From positions 1 to 64,000 of the forward strand of contig SVBH01000006.1 in assembly GCA_015058985.1 (NCBI GenBank): a stretch of 64,000 bases of DNA. Reading direction: 5' to 3'. The translations under genes and the position numbers were made by a program. The DNA is from Erysipelotrichaceae bacterium (GTDB taxonomy: Bacteria > Bacillota_I > Bacilli_A > RFN20 > DUOF01). The notes under the pieces are model-generated. The model ran no database searches. It worked only from the letters and a program-made list of their open reading frames with translations, and had not been told where the DNA came from. Every line of letters starts with the position of its first letter. Positions within the stretch are counted from its first letter, which is position 1. Below are positions 15,854 through 24,096 of this stretch, piece after piece.

Positions 15854-16411
15854 TTATGCTCTTGAATCGTATTCACCAGTATCTGTACGAACGATAACTT
15901 CTTCATCTTGTCCGACAAATAAAGGAACTCTAATAACAAAACCTGTTTCTAAAGTAGCATCTTTAGTAGCAGTTTTTGCTGTATCCCCTCTTACTGCAGG
16001 TTCTGTTTCAACAATGCGTAATGTAACTTTACTTGGTAAAGCAATTCCTAAAATTTCACCTTCATAATAAGTGATTTCAGCAGTACCATTTTCTTTTAAG
16101 AAATTCATTTCCCATTTTAATCTATCTTTATTGATACTTACTTGTTCATAGTTTTCTGTATCCATGAAAACTAATCCCATTCCATCATCATATAAATATT
16201 GCATTTCTCTTTTTTCTAAGTGGATAGTTTCAACTTTATCTCCACCAGTCATTGAAATATCAGTGATAGATCCTGTTCTTAAATTTTTTGCTTTAATTTT
16301 AATAACCATTTGTCTCATAGCAGTTTTATTATGCCATGTATCTAATACTGTAAAAATATTACCATCGTATTTAAATCCCATTCCTGGTCTTAAGTCATTA
16401 CAACTTATCAT
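15854..16411 (-). CDS. efp: Elongation factor P with an atypical tip loop
   Basis: EF-P rescues ribosomes stalled at polyproline. The protein has 185 residues with the three usual beta-barrel domains and the C-terminal signature of the family (GDTAKTATKDATLETGFVIRVP). I start it at ATG 16411, which follows AGAGGTAA and aligns with B. subtilis Met1. The domain I tip loop, normally VKPGKGAAF with the modified lysine at position 32, reads NKTAMRQMV here, so position 32 is Met, followed by Arg33. The usual lysine modifications cannot apply. It has its own terminator. Confidence 0.93.
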   Translation of the reverse strand: MISCNDLRPGMGFKYDGNIFTVLDTWHNKTAMRQMVIKIKAKNLRTGSITDISMTGGDKVETIHLEKREMQYLYDDGMGLVFMDTENYEQVSINKDRLKWEMNFLKENGTAEITYYEGEILGIALPSKVTLRIVETEPAVRGDTAKTATKDATLETGFVIRVPLFVGQDEEVIVRTDTGEYDSRA

Positions 16412-16481
16412 ATATATTACCTCTTTTCTAAACAAATTTATTTTATCAAAATAGACAAATTAAGTAAACATCTATTTAACA

Positions 16482-16504
16482 AGAAAAAAACTCCCTCTGG
16501 AGTT
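16482..16504 (-). terminator. Intrinsic terminator of rpmG
   Basis: The short stem AACTCC/GGAGTT with a 4-base loop is followed on the minus strand by seven T, directly after the rpmG stop. Confidence 0.8.
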
Positions 16505-16505
16505 A

Positions 16506-16655
16506 TTATTTTTTCTCTTTATGAACTGTTATTTTGTTACAACGTGGACAAAACTTTTTGTATTCAACACGATCAGGATGTAATTTTTTATTTTTGTCAG
16601 TTGCATAGTTTTGTTCTTTACATTCGCTACAAGCTAGAATAATTCTATCTCTCAT
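16506..16655 (-). CDS. rpmG: 50S ribosomal protein L33
   Basis: This 49-residue gene encodes a component of the large ribosomal subunit. The sequence starts [17 protein letters not shown] and contains CPRC near residues 36-39, so it is the zinc-binding (C+) form with two CxxC pairs. GGAGGTG precedes the ATG at 16655. It stands alone with its own terminator, divergent from the plus-strand gene at 16797. Confidence 0.95.
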   Translation of the reverse strand: MRDRIILACSECKEQNYATDKNKKLHPDRVEYKKFCPRCNKITVHKEKK

Positions 16656-16796
16656 AATGACACCTCCAAGTTATCAATGCTAGTTTATGATAACATATTT
16701 AAAAGAAAAAAACTATCTTTTTTTAATTACTTCTTTTTTTGTGGAATTTTATGTCGTTTTTTCCTTTTTCTAGCATATTTATGAATAGGAGGATTT

Positions 16797-17057
16797 ATGA
16801 GTAAAGATCTAATAAATTATTATTTACAAAGTTTAGGAGAAGACAATGCTATATTTTTAGCAAACCAATATGGATTTTCATTTTCAAAAGAAGAAATGGG
16901 TATCGTATTACCTCTCATTAAGAAAAATTGGGAAATGTTTTTAAATCCCAATGCAAAAGGATGTATGATGCGAGATATAGAATCTTTAACTTCCAGAGAA
17001 ACTAGCATAAAAGTTGAAAAACTACTCAACTTATTAATAAACAATTTTCATTTATAA
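16797..17057 (+). CDS. Hypothetical protein, 86 aa
   Basis: This small plus-strand gene lies between rpmG and ftsZ. AGGAGG sits four bases before the ATG. The product is a small soluble protein with a probable helical N-terminal half (INYYLQSLGEDNAIFLANQYG) and no membrane span. I do not recognise it. It is one of only four convincing genes that run against the strand bias of this window. It converges on ftsZ, and the two share the hairpin at 17061-17088. Confidence 0.65.
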   Translation: MSKDLINYYLQSLGEDNAIFLANQYGFSFSKEEMGIVLPLIKKNWEMFLNPNAKGCMMRDIESLTSRETSIKVEKLLNLLINNFHL

Positions 17058-17060
17058 AAA

Positions 17061-17088
17061 CAAAAAAGGACAATTAAAAATTGTCCTT
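17061..17088 (-). terminator. Intrinsic terminator of ftsZ
   Basis: A 10-bp stem AAGGACAATT/AATTGTCCTT with a 3-base loop is followed on the minus strand by a T run. It includes the last ftsZ codons. On the plus strand the T run is poor, so it is mainly the ftsZ terminator, though it may also slow transcripts from the convergent gene. Confidence 0.85.
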
Positions 17089-18207
17089 ATATTGATTTTG
17101 TAAGAATGAAGGAATTAAAGAATCTTCTTGAACTTCTTCTTCCTGTTGTTTGTCTTCCATATCAAGTTCTAATCTCTCTTGAACTTCAATCTGAGGTTTA
17201 CGATGGAAAGAATCATTATGTAAAGCAGCTTGTTGAACTACTTTATCATCAAAATCAGTAGCGATAACACTTACAATCATTTCATCATCAAGTTTTTCAT
17301 TGAAAGAATAGCCAATGATAATGTTAATGTCAGTACCTGCTGCTTCTTTAATAATATATGCAACTTCATTGGTATCATCAAGTGTAACCGTTTCACCACA
17401 AGTGATATTTACAATTGCATTTCTTGCTCCCATGAAATTAGATTCTAGCAAAGGAGATGAAATAGCTTTACTTGCTGCTTCGTGAGCTTTTTTAGCACCT
17501 TTACCAATACCAAATCCAATCATGGCTGTTCCTTTATTAGCCATAACAGTTCTAATATCAGCAAAGTCTAAATTAATTACAGAAGGCAAAGCAATTAAGT
17601 CAGTTATAGATTGAACACTTTGTCTTAAAACATCATCAGCTTGTTTAAAAGCATCTTTAATAAAAGCACTTCCATTCATTAATAATAACTTATCGTTAGA
17701 AACAATAATCAAAGAATCCACATATTCTTTCAATCTTTCAATACCCTCAGTGGCATTGGCGTTTCTAGCTTTTCCTTCAAATGAGAAAGGACGAGTAACA
17801 ACTCCAATTGTTAACGCTCCTTCTTCCCTTGCAATTCTAGCAAATTCAGGAGCAGCACCAGTACCAGTACCTCCACCCATTCCAGCAGCCAAGAAAACTA
17901 AATCTGTTCCTCTAATTACATCTCTAATTTCTTGTTCACTTTCTAATGCGGCTTCTTTACCAACATTAGGGTTAGCTCCAGCCCCTAGTCCTCTTGTAGT
18001 ACTTCTACCTAAGATAATTTGATTTTTTGTCTTAGCAGTGCGTAACACTTGCATATCAGTATTGGCCACCCAGAATTCAACACCTTGAAGTCCAGCTTCC
18101 ATCATACGATTGACAGCGTTATTTCCGCCTCCACCAATACCAATAATTTTTATTTTACAAATGTGAGCAACATCTTCTTCATTGAAAAATTCTTCTTCGT
18201 TCATCAT
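17074..18207 (-). CDS. ftsZ: Cell division protein FtsZ
   Basis: FtsZ is the tubulin-like GTPase that forms the division ring. The protein has 377 residues. The GTP-binding motif GGGTGTGAAP is at 111-120, and the N-terminal glycine loop GIGGGGNN at 23-30. The T7-loop and C-terminal GTPase domain follow, then a Gln/Glu-rich linker. The C-terminal peptide IPSFLQNQY should bind FtsA and SepF. AGGAGGT lies just before the first of two ATG codons. It is eight bases after ftsA in the same operon and ends the dcw cluster. Confidence 0.98.
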   Translation of the reverse strand: MMNEEEFFNEEDVAHICKIKIIGIGGGGNNAVNRMMEAGLQGVEFWVANTDMQVLRTAKTKNQIILGRSTTRGLGAGANPNVGKEAALESEQEIRDVIRGTDLVFLAAGMGGGTGTGAAPEFARIAREEGALTIGVVTRPFSFEGKARNANATEGIERLKEYVDSLIIVSNDKLLLMNGSAFIKDAFKQADDVLRQSVQSITDLIALPSVINLDFADIRTVMANKGTAMIGFGIGKGAKKAHEAASKAISSPLLESNFMGARNAIVNITCGETVTLDDTNEVAYIIKEAAGTDINIIIGYSFNEKLDDEMIVSVIATDFDDKVVQQAALHNDSFHRKPQIEVQERLELDMEDKQQEEEVQEDSLIPSFLQNQYKDNF

Positions 18208-18215
18208 TATACCTC

Positions 18216-19499
18216 CTATTTAAAATCTTCATCACTGAATGCACCAAAATATTTAGTGCTTGATTTTTTTTCATATTTTATTTCATCTAATTTGATATCA
18301 ACATTTAAATTATCATCTTTACTCTTACTAAAATCATTTTCTCTTGTTGAATAAGCATCTATTTCCATTGAATCATCTTTAGACAATTCAAGTAATCCAT
18401 ATAAAGAGGTCAAACTACCATTTCTTATTCCTAAAACTTCTGGAATATATTGTTTAGCTAATACATTAAAATATGCACTTGTTTTCAATTCAATATTTTT
18501 AAAATCAGCCCCTCTACCAATTATAGAAATTTGATAATCTCCATAAGAGACGAAAGCATCTGCCTGTTCTTTTATTTTAGTAAAAATTAAATCTAATTTA
18601 TTTTCAATAATTCTAGAAATCATCAAATCCGTAATCAAAGGATTTCCATCTTTTTTCTTTTTATTGTACACAATAGAGTCATCACAACTAGACGCTAAGG
18701 CATTTCCAAACTTAATTTTTAATGTCTCAGCATCTTGATAAGATAGTGCTAAGTTATTTGCAATATCTTTAGTAATGTCATCAGATCCAATAGCTATTTT
18801 AAAAGTATTGCATAATCTTTTTCTAAAGAAGATAGAGCAAGATGTAGAGCTGCTACCTATATTAATTTGTAAAACATTTTCCTTATTCAACTTTCCTTTG
18901 TAAGTTTCAAAAGAAGCAATATCTTTCAAATAATAACTTTTGATATTGATACCTACTTTACTAAGTAAGCTACGATATGAAGTCAATGTTTCTGAAGGTA
19001 AAGTCAAAACAGAACAAGTTAATTTAATAATATCAGATTTAACACCAAGTGGAGGTTCTCCATATTTAGTCAATTCATCATATCTAGGTGGTTCAGCCAC
19101 GAAATACTCAGTTGGAATGACCTCTACAATAGAAAGGCCATTTCCAGGATTCTTACGACGACATCTTTCTCTTACCCTTTCAATGTCTAAATCAGTTACT
19201 GTATATTCATTACTAGTTTTACTGCTTTCTTGCATTTGTAATATTTTAAGTTCATCAGAAGGCAAAGCAAAAACAACATTATTAATTGTTATTCCTAACT
19301 TTCGATTTGTCTCTCTGATAATTTTATTCATAGAATTTAAAATGGAATCTTCATCGACAATTTTTCCATTTACTAGGCCATTTGTAGGTTCAATAAAAGA
19401 TTGATAGACAAATAATTTATCTTCATTTCTTTCACCAATTATAAGTTTTATATTATTTTCTCCAAATTCAAGAGCTATAACAATTCTTTTATTACTCAT
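18216..19499 (-). CDS. ftsA: Cell division protein FtsA
   Basis: FtsA is an actin-like ATPase that tethers FtsZ to the membrane. The protein has 427 residues and starts with IALEFGENNIKLIIGE (phosphate 1 loop). The SHS2 1C domain lies around residues 85-165, and later ATP-site segments such as LQINIGSSSTSCSIFF and ISIIGRGADFKNI are present. The C-terminal end is a short charged tail; the usual amphipathic targeting helix is not obvious. A promoter -10 lies 18 bases upstream, so ftsA and ftsZ can be transcribed apart from the rest of the dcw cluster. Confidence 0.95.
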   Translation of the reverse strand: MSNKRIVIALEFGENNIKLIIGERNEDKLFVYQSFIEPTNGLVNGKIVDEDSILNSMNKIIRETNRKLGITINNVVFALPSDELKILQMQESSKTSNEYTVTDLDIERVRERCRRKNPGNGLSIVEVIPTEYFVAEPPRYDELTKYGEPPLGVKSDIIKLTCSVLTLPSETLTSYRSLLSKVGINIKSYYLKDIASFETYKGKLNKENVLQINIGSSSTSCSIFFRKRLCNTFKIAIGSDDITKDIANNLALSYQDAETLKIKFGNALASSCDDSIVYNKKKKDGNPLITDLMISRIIENKLDLIFTKIKEQADAFVSYGDYQISIIGRGADFKNIELKTSAYFNVLAKQYIPEVLGIRNGSLTSLYGLLELSKDDSMEIDAYSTRENDFSKSKDDNLNVDIKLDEIKYEKKSSTKYFGAFSDEDFK

Positions 19500-19517
19500 T
19501 TATCTCACCTTTTTTAC

Positions 19518-19523
19518 ATTATA
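19518..19523 (-). promoter_or_regulatory. Promoter -10 of ftsAZ
   Basis: A perfect TATAAT on the minus strand lies 18 bases before the ftsA ATG, preceded by TG. The -35 is weak. It follows a terminator at 19579-19608, so ftsAZ needs a promoter here. Confidence 0.5.
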
Positions 19524-19578
19524 CATAATTGTATAATTAAAAACTACTAATTTTTATTGTTTTTTTTGACTTTTTTTC

Positions 19579-19608
19579 AAAAAAAAAGAGACAGAACTAA
19601 TCTATCTC
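19579..19608 (-). terminator. Intrinsic terminator before ftsA
   Basis: The stem GAGATAG/CTGTCTC (one G-U pair) is followed on the minus strand by nine T, directly after the GNAT-DUF2087 stop codon. Confidence 0.75.
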
Positions 19609-19609
19609 C

Positions 19610-20317
19610 CTATTTGATTCTCTCAAATTTTGATTTATCGTAAGACTCTGTAATATACCCTAATTCCAATAATTGCTGTTTGAAAAATTTGTGATCTTTA
19701 GAATTGGAATTATCAGCAATGATTTTTAGAAAAGCTCGATCCGAATACAATTGTCCAAATACAAACTTAGTTGCCATATAAGCCACTAATCTATTTCTAA
19801 TTTTCAACGAAACTGGAATCTTTCTAATAATTCCTTTTTCATCAATATATTTTTTTATTTGATAATCATCTTTAGTTATTTTAGAAAACATAAAATTATC
19901 ATCTTCTTTATACAATTTAAAACCTAATTTAGTGAAAAACTTATTTAACACTTCATTATCTTTTTGAAACTTTACTGCCACTTGATCAAATTTTTGTTTC
20001 TGTAGACATTTATCTAACAATAAAGATATTGCTTCTTGTCCATAATAATTTCTTCTGTACAAAGATTCAATAAAAACTGAAACAAGAGGCATACCTTCTT
20101 TTAAATCAAAATAATAAGAAACTTCGCCAACATTCATTCCATCTTTTTTTCTTTTTACGTAAGCATAAAAATAATTTTTATCATCAGACAACCATTTTTG
20201 TGCCCATTGATTCCAAACATTTTCAGGAAAATTATTTTTATCATCTCTTTTTTCCAATAAATCTTGACGATACCCTAACTCATTTACTGTAGGTTTTTTT
20301 AAATAAACTTTTGCCAT
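19610..20317 (-). CDS. GNAT acetyltransferase fused to a DUF2087 domain
   Basis: The protein has 235 residues from ATG 20317, which follows GGAGGT. Residues 1-155 form a GNAT domain with RRNYYGQEAISLLLDKCL as motif A and NKFFTKLGFKLYKEDDNFMF as motif B. Residues 160-235 (starting IIRKIPVSLKIRNRLVAYM and ending in LLELGYITES) match the DUF2087 pattern, a small winged-helix-like domain often attached to regulators. It starts one base after the ftsQ stop, so it belongs to the dcw operon. The substrate is unknown. Confidence 0.82.
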   Translation of the reverse strand: MAKVYLKKPTVNELGYRQDLLEKRDDKNNFPENVWNQWAQKWLSDDKNYFYAYVKRKKDGMNVGEVSYYFDLKEGMPLVSVFIESLYRRNYYGQEAISLLLDKCLQKQKFDQVAVKFQKDNEVLNKFFTKLGFKLYKEDDNFMFSKITKDDYQIKKYIDEKGIIRKIPVSLKIRNRLVAYMATKFVFGQLYSDRAFLKIIADNSNSKDHKFFKQQLLELGYITESYDKSKFERIK

Positions 20318-20318
20318 A

Positions 20319-21083
20319 TTATAACCTCCAATAACTATAACTATTTTCAACATATCCTACTATCAAAGTTCCATCAACAACATTAGAGGGAACCCTTATA
20401 GCATCTTCTATGACTTTTTGATATAAATCCAAAGTTATTTTTTTGGTAACTGACAATCTATCAACAACAAAAATGATAGTAATCGTTTCACCCTCAATGA
20501 TTTCCTCAAAATATAGAGAATATGTATTTTTATCAGTCAAAGGATATTCATTATCATCAATCAAAAGCATATTTTTTTCTTTTCTTAACCTTCCCCATGA
20601 ACTAGTAGCATTTTCAAAATCCTGAACAAACGATGCATTGATAGTAGTCTTAATGGTAGGCAAATAGCCATATTTTTCTTCATCAAGAGGTTTATTGCTA
20701 TATGTCCCATCACTCCATAAAATTCTTCCATCATTTAATCCAATAGGATGAATCTCTTTGATGCTAATCTTAGAACTAAAAAGATTTATTTTTGAAGAAG
20801 CATTTTTAATATAATCACTATTATTTAATCTTTTTTCGACATCTTTATTATTAACATCAATTCTTAAACCATTTCTATCTAAAGAAGCTAAACTTAAAAT
20901 ATTATCTTTTGTTAAGAAAACATTTCCCTCAATCGAAACTTTATCAATTTTAGAAACAGGTAAAACAAAATACAAAACAAGCATTGTCCATAGTAAAATG
21001 ATAGAAACAATACGAATAATTAAATTACGACGTTTAGCAAGTAGATATTTATTATGTCTATCATAAAAAGATTCTTCTTTCAT
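20319..21083 (-). CDS. divIB: Cell division protein FtsQ/DivIB
   Basis: FtsQ/DivIB stabilises the FtsL-FtsB complex at the septum. The protein has 254 residues: a basic cytoplasmic tail, one membrane span (about 22-43), a POTRA domain (about 44-115, VSIEGNVFLTKDNILSLA) and a beta domain to about 235. The length fits DivIB. GGGGTGAG precedes the ATG at 21083. It lies between murB and the GNAT-DUF2087 gene, as expected for a dcw cluster. Confidence 0.92.
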   Translation of the reverse strand: MKEESFYDRHNKYLLAKRRNLIIRIVSIILLWTMLVLYFVLPVSKIDKVSIEGNVFLTKDNILSLASLDRNGLRIDVNNKDVEKRLNNSDYIKNASSKINLFSSKISIKEIHPIGLNDGRILWSDGTYSNKPLDEEKYGYLPTIKTTINASFVQDFENATSSWGRLRKEKNMLLIDDNEYPLTDKNTYSLYFEEIIEGETITIIFVVDRLSVTKKITLDLYQKVIEDAIRVPSNVVDGTLIVGYVENSYSYWRL

Positions 21084-21154
21084 ATCTACTCACCCCTAGC
21101 AATATAACTATATCATTTATCTTAGATAAAATGAAGAAAATTAAATATAATTTT

Positions 21155-22012
21155 TTACCAAATAATAATTTCTTCCTCCAGTACTATTTTTTTCTTTTCA
21201 TAGACATCTTTTTTTATTAATTCAATCAAATTTTTAACATCATTTGATGTTCCTTTATTATAGTTTTCTATTATATTAGCGTGTTTTTCACTTATTCTGA
21301 CACCACCTATGCAAGTACCTTTTAAGCCACATTCCTCAATTATTTTGCCTGCTGATAAATCTCCAACATTCTTAAAAATACATCCTATGTTAGGTTTTAA
21401 AGGCATACTTTTTTTTCTCTTTTTTCTTTCTTCTCTTATGATTGACAAAAGACTTTCTTTATCACCTTTTTTTAACTTAAACTTCGCATTTAAAATAACA
21501 ACATCTTTATTTTTAAAAAAACTATTACGATAATCAAAAGAAATTTTGTTAGTTTTGATGGTTCTTATTTTATTGTCTATTAAACAAGTAACACTAAACA
21601 AATGATCACAAATACTTACTCCATTTGCTCCTGCATTGCTATTAATAGCTCCACCAACAGTCGCTGGTATACCTATTAGTTTTTCATATCCTTGATATCC
21701 TTGATTTACAGATTCTATGATAAATTTGGATAATTGAGTCCCAGACTCAACATAAAAAACATTTTTCTTTTGAGTAATTTTTGAAAACTTTTCAGAAAAA
21801 TGTATAACTAAACCTTTAAAATCTTCAGAGGGAAACAAAATATTACTTCCATTTCCAATTATCTTATACTCAATATTTCCTTTCTTGCATAATTTTATTA
21901 TATTTCTTAACTCTTTAATATTAGTTACACTATAAAACATTGAGGCATTACCTCCTATTTTAAAAGTAGAATAATTAGATAAATTGACATTTTCTTTAAT
22001 GTTTTTCAGCAA
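21155..22012 (-). CDS. murB: UDP-N-acetylenolpyruvoylglucosamine reductase MurB
   Basis: MurB makes UDP-MurNAc, using FAD and NADPH. FAD-binding motifs are YSTFKIGGNAS, GIPATVGGAINSNAGANG and the C-terminal ISEKHANII. The active-site segment reads GCIFKN, with Cys where most MurB enzymes have the proton-donating Ser. I prefer TTG 22012 (285 residues), because AAGGTGG lies nine bases upstream. An ATG at 22048 in the same frame has only a weak SD and would overlap murG by 53 bases. Confidence 0.93.
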   Translation of the reverse strand: MLKNIKENVNLSNYSTFKIGGNASMFYSVTNIKELRNIIKLCKKGNIEYKIIGNGSNILFPSEDFKGLVIHFSEKFSKITQKKNVFYVESGTQLSKFIIESVNQGYQGYEKLIGIPATVGGAINSNAGANGVSICDHLFSVTCLIDNKIRTIKTNKISFDYRNSFFKNKDVVILNAKFKLKKGDKESLLSIIREERKKRKKSMPLKPNIGCIFKNVGDLSAGKIIEECGLKGTCIGGVRISEKHANIIENYNKGTSNDVKNLIELIKKDVYEKKKIVLEEEIIIW

Positions 22013-23000
22013 TTTTTTCAACCACCTTTTCAAAGTCTGATAAAGCATTTCTCTTTATCGTTTTAAGAAGATTAATCTTCATATTAATCAGTTTAGATTT
22101 ATCTTTTAAAGCTTTATCAATTTCATATCTTAAAGTATTTTCCGTCAAATTTTTTTCCTCCAGTAAAATAGCAGCATCATTCGAAGCATAAAAAAGTGCA
22201 TTATAATACTGATGATTATTTTTAACATAAGGACTAGGAATAATAATCATTGGTACTTGAAAAGCTGCAAGTTCTTTTAAAGTAGTAGCACCAGCACGTG
22301 TAATCACTAAATCAAATTTTGTTGCTTCATTTGGCAAATCATTAATAAAAGGTATCAATGTTACATCATTTAAAGAAGATATTTTCATACTATTATTTTT
22401 TCCTGTAACGATAGTAAAAGCATTATTGAATTTATAAGTATTTAACATTTTTTCAAAAATTTTATTAATTGAACTGGACCCCAAACTTCCCATGACAACA
22501 AGAATTGATTCTTTTTTATTCTTAAGGGAGGAATAATATTTCATTTCTTCCCTTGGATTACCTAAGCACATTACTTTTTTTCCTTTTAAATACTTTGATG
22601 ATTCTTTAAAACTAGTTATCGTTTTATAAGAAAATCGATGTAATAATCTATTAGCACTTCCTGGAATAATATTTTGCTCATGAATGATAAATTTAATTTT
22701 CAGTAAAAAACATGCTAAAAGAAAACTAACACTGATATAATTACCAAATCCTATAGCTAAATCAAATTTTTGCTCTTTAATATATTTCTTGCAAATTTTA
22801 ATATTTCTAATAAGTGTCCATTTTTTATTTTCAAGATCAAATCCTTTAAAATCAATATCATATTTAGGAACTATTGCCGCTTCCATTCTTTTATTAGAAC
22901 CAATAAAAACTACTTCATGGTTTTGTTGCAACCTCTTGGCCAAACTAATTGCAGGAAAAATATGACCTCCAGTACCTCCACTAACAATTGCTATTTTCAA
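21996..23000 (-). CDS. murG: Lipid II synthase MurG
   Basis: MurG transfers GlcNAc to lipid I at the inner face of the membrane. The 334-residue protein shows the N-terminal GGTGGH loop (residues 9-14), the HEQN segment near 128 and the C-terminal donor-binding region with RAGATTLKELAAFQVPMI and P.. NHQYYNA. It starts with TTG 23000 after AAGGAGAGA; no ATG is available in frame. It overlaps the ftsW gene by 20 bases and murB downstream. Confidence 0.96.
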   Translation of the reverse strand: MKIAIVSGGTGGHIFPAISLAKRLQQNHEVVFIGSNKRMEAAIVPKYDIDFKGFDLENKKWTLIRNIKICKKYIKEQKFDLAIGFGNYISVSFLLACFLLKIKFIIHEQNIIPGSANRLLHRFSYKTITSFKESSKYLKGKKVMCLGNPREEMKYYSSLKNKKESILVVMGSLGSSSINKIFEKMLNTYKFNNAFTIVTGKNNSMKISSLNDVTLIPFINDLPNEATKFDLVITRAGATTLKELAAFQVPMIIIPSPYVKNNHQYYNALFYASNDAAILLEEKNLTENTLRYEIDKALKDKSKLINMKINLLKTIKRNALSDFEKVVEKIAEKH

Positions 23001-24096
23001 TTACATCTCTCCTTTTAGCAATATTCACAACAAGTCCCATCAAAAACAACAAGATTATCAAAGATGTCCCTCCATAAGATATAAAGGGTAAAGTTATCCC
23101 TGTAACAGGCAACAATCCTACTACCACCCCTAAATTAATGACTACTTGAATCGATATCAATGCTGCTATTCCAAATGAAAGAAACATTTCAAATTTATTA
23201 GAGGTTTTCATAGCAACTTTTAAAACATAACTAATCAAAAGTCCAAATGTTAAAATAATTAATGCTCCTCCTATAAAACCTATTTCTTCACAAATGATTG
23301 CAAAAATGAAATCTGTTTGAGGTTCCGGTAAAAAATAATGTTTTTGAATACTATGATCCCACCCCAATCCTAAAACGCCTCCTGGACCAATCGCTAATAA
23401 TCCTTGAATAGTTTGAAAACCACTTCCTAAAGGATCACTCCAAGGATCGACAAAAGCATAAATTCTTTCAATACGATATGGCTCACTTAAGATGATTACC
23501 AGCAACGCTCCTACAGCCATAATTCCAATTTTAAAATAGTTTTTTAAAGAAACTTTACTAATCAAGGTTAAAATAACTATTGTTCCTATCATTACTATCC
23601 CTGTTCCAAAATCAGGTTGTAACATAATAATTCCAAATCCTAATAAAGATAGAAATAATAAAGGTCCTATTTTTCGAAAAAAATAATGTGATGTTTTATA
23701 ATTTTTCTCCAAATAATAACTAGCATAAATAATCATCGTTACTTTAAATATTTCAGCAGGTTGAAAACCAATTCCTCCAATAACAAACCAACTTCTTGAC
23801 CCATTTCGTAATGTTCCTAGTCCTGGTATTAAGACAAGTATTAATAATAAATAAGAAATGACTAGCCAGAGAAATGAATGTTTTTTGATCTTTTCCAAAT
23901 TTATTTTAGAAGCAATAACAAAAACAAAAATCCCAATTATGAAAAAGATGATTTGTCTTTTCAAGTAATAAAACTTATCATTGTATAAATATTGAGCCCA
24001 AATACTACTTGAACTATATATGCTTACAATTCCAATTATAGATAATATGAATGTTAAAAAAGTTATAATAAGAGCTAATTTAGTTTCATTTCTCAT
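22981..24096 (-). CDS. ftsW: SEDS glycosyltransferase FtsW/SpoVE
   Basis: This SEDS protein polymerises glycan strands from lipid II together with a class B penicillin-binding protein. The 371-residue protein has about ten membrane spans. Typical motifs are NGSRSWFVIGGIGFQPAEI, LQPDFGTGIVM, FLPEPQTDFIFAIICEE and LPFISYGGTS. Its place between murD and murG is that of spoVE in B. subtilis. With the one-PASTA penicillin-binding protein upstream, it could serve spore cortex synthesis, vegetative division or both. It overlaps murD by 11 bases. Confidence 0.93.
   Translation of the reverse strand: MRNETKLALIITFLTFILSIIGIVSIYSSSSIWAQYLYNDKFYYLKRQIIFFIIGIFVFVIASKINLEKIKKHSFLWLVISYLLLILVLIPGLGTLRNGSRSWFVIGGIGFQPAEIFKVTMIIYASYYLEKNYKTSHYFFRKIGPLLFLSLLGFGIIMLQPDFGTGIVMIGTIVILTLISKVSLKNYFKIGIMAVGALLVIILSEPYRIERIYAFVDPWSDPLGSGFQTIQGLLAIGPGGVLGLGWDHSIQKHYFLPEPQTDFIFAIICEEIGFIGGALIILTFGLLISYVLKVAMKTSNKFEMFLSFGIAALISIQVVINLGVVVGLLPVTGITLPFISYGGTSLIILLFLMGLVVNIAKRRDVIENSNC

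Noticed and set aside
18940-19404. 154-codon frame antisense to ftsA
   Set aside because: ftsA is certain on the minus strand; the antisense frame has no SD and no recognisable domain.
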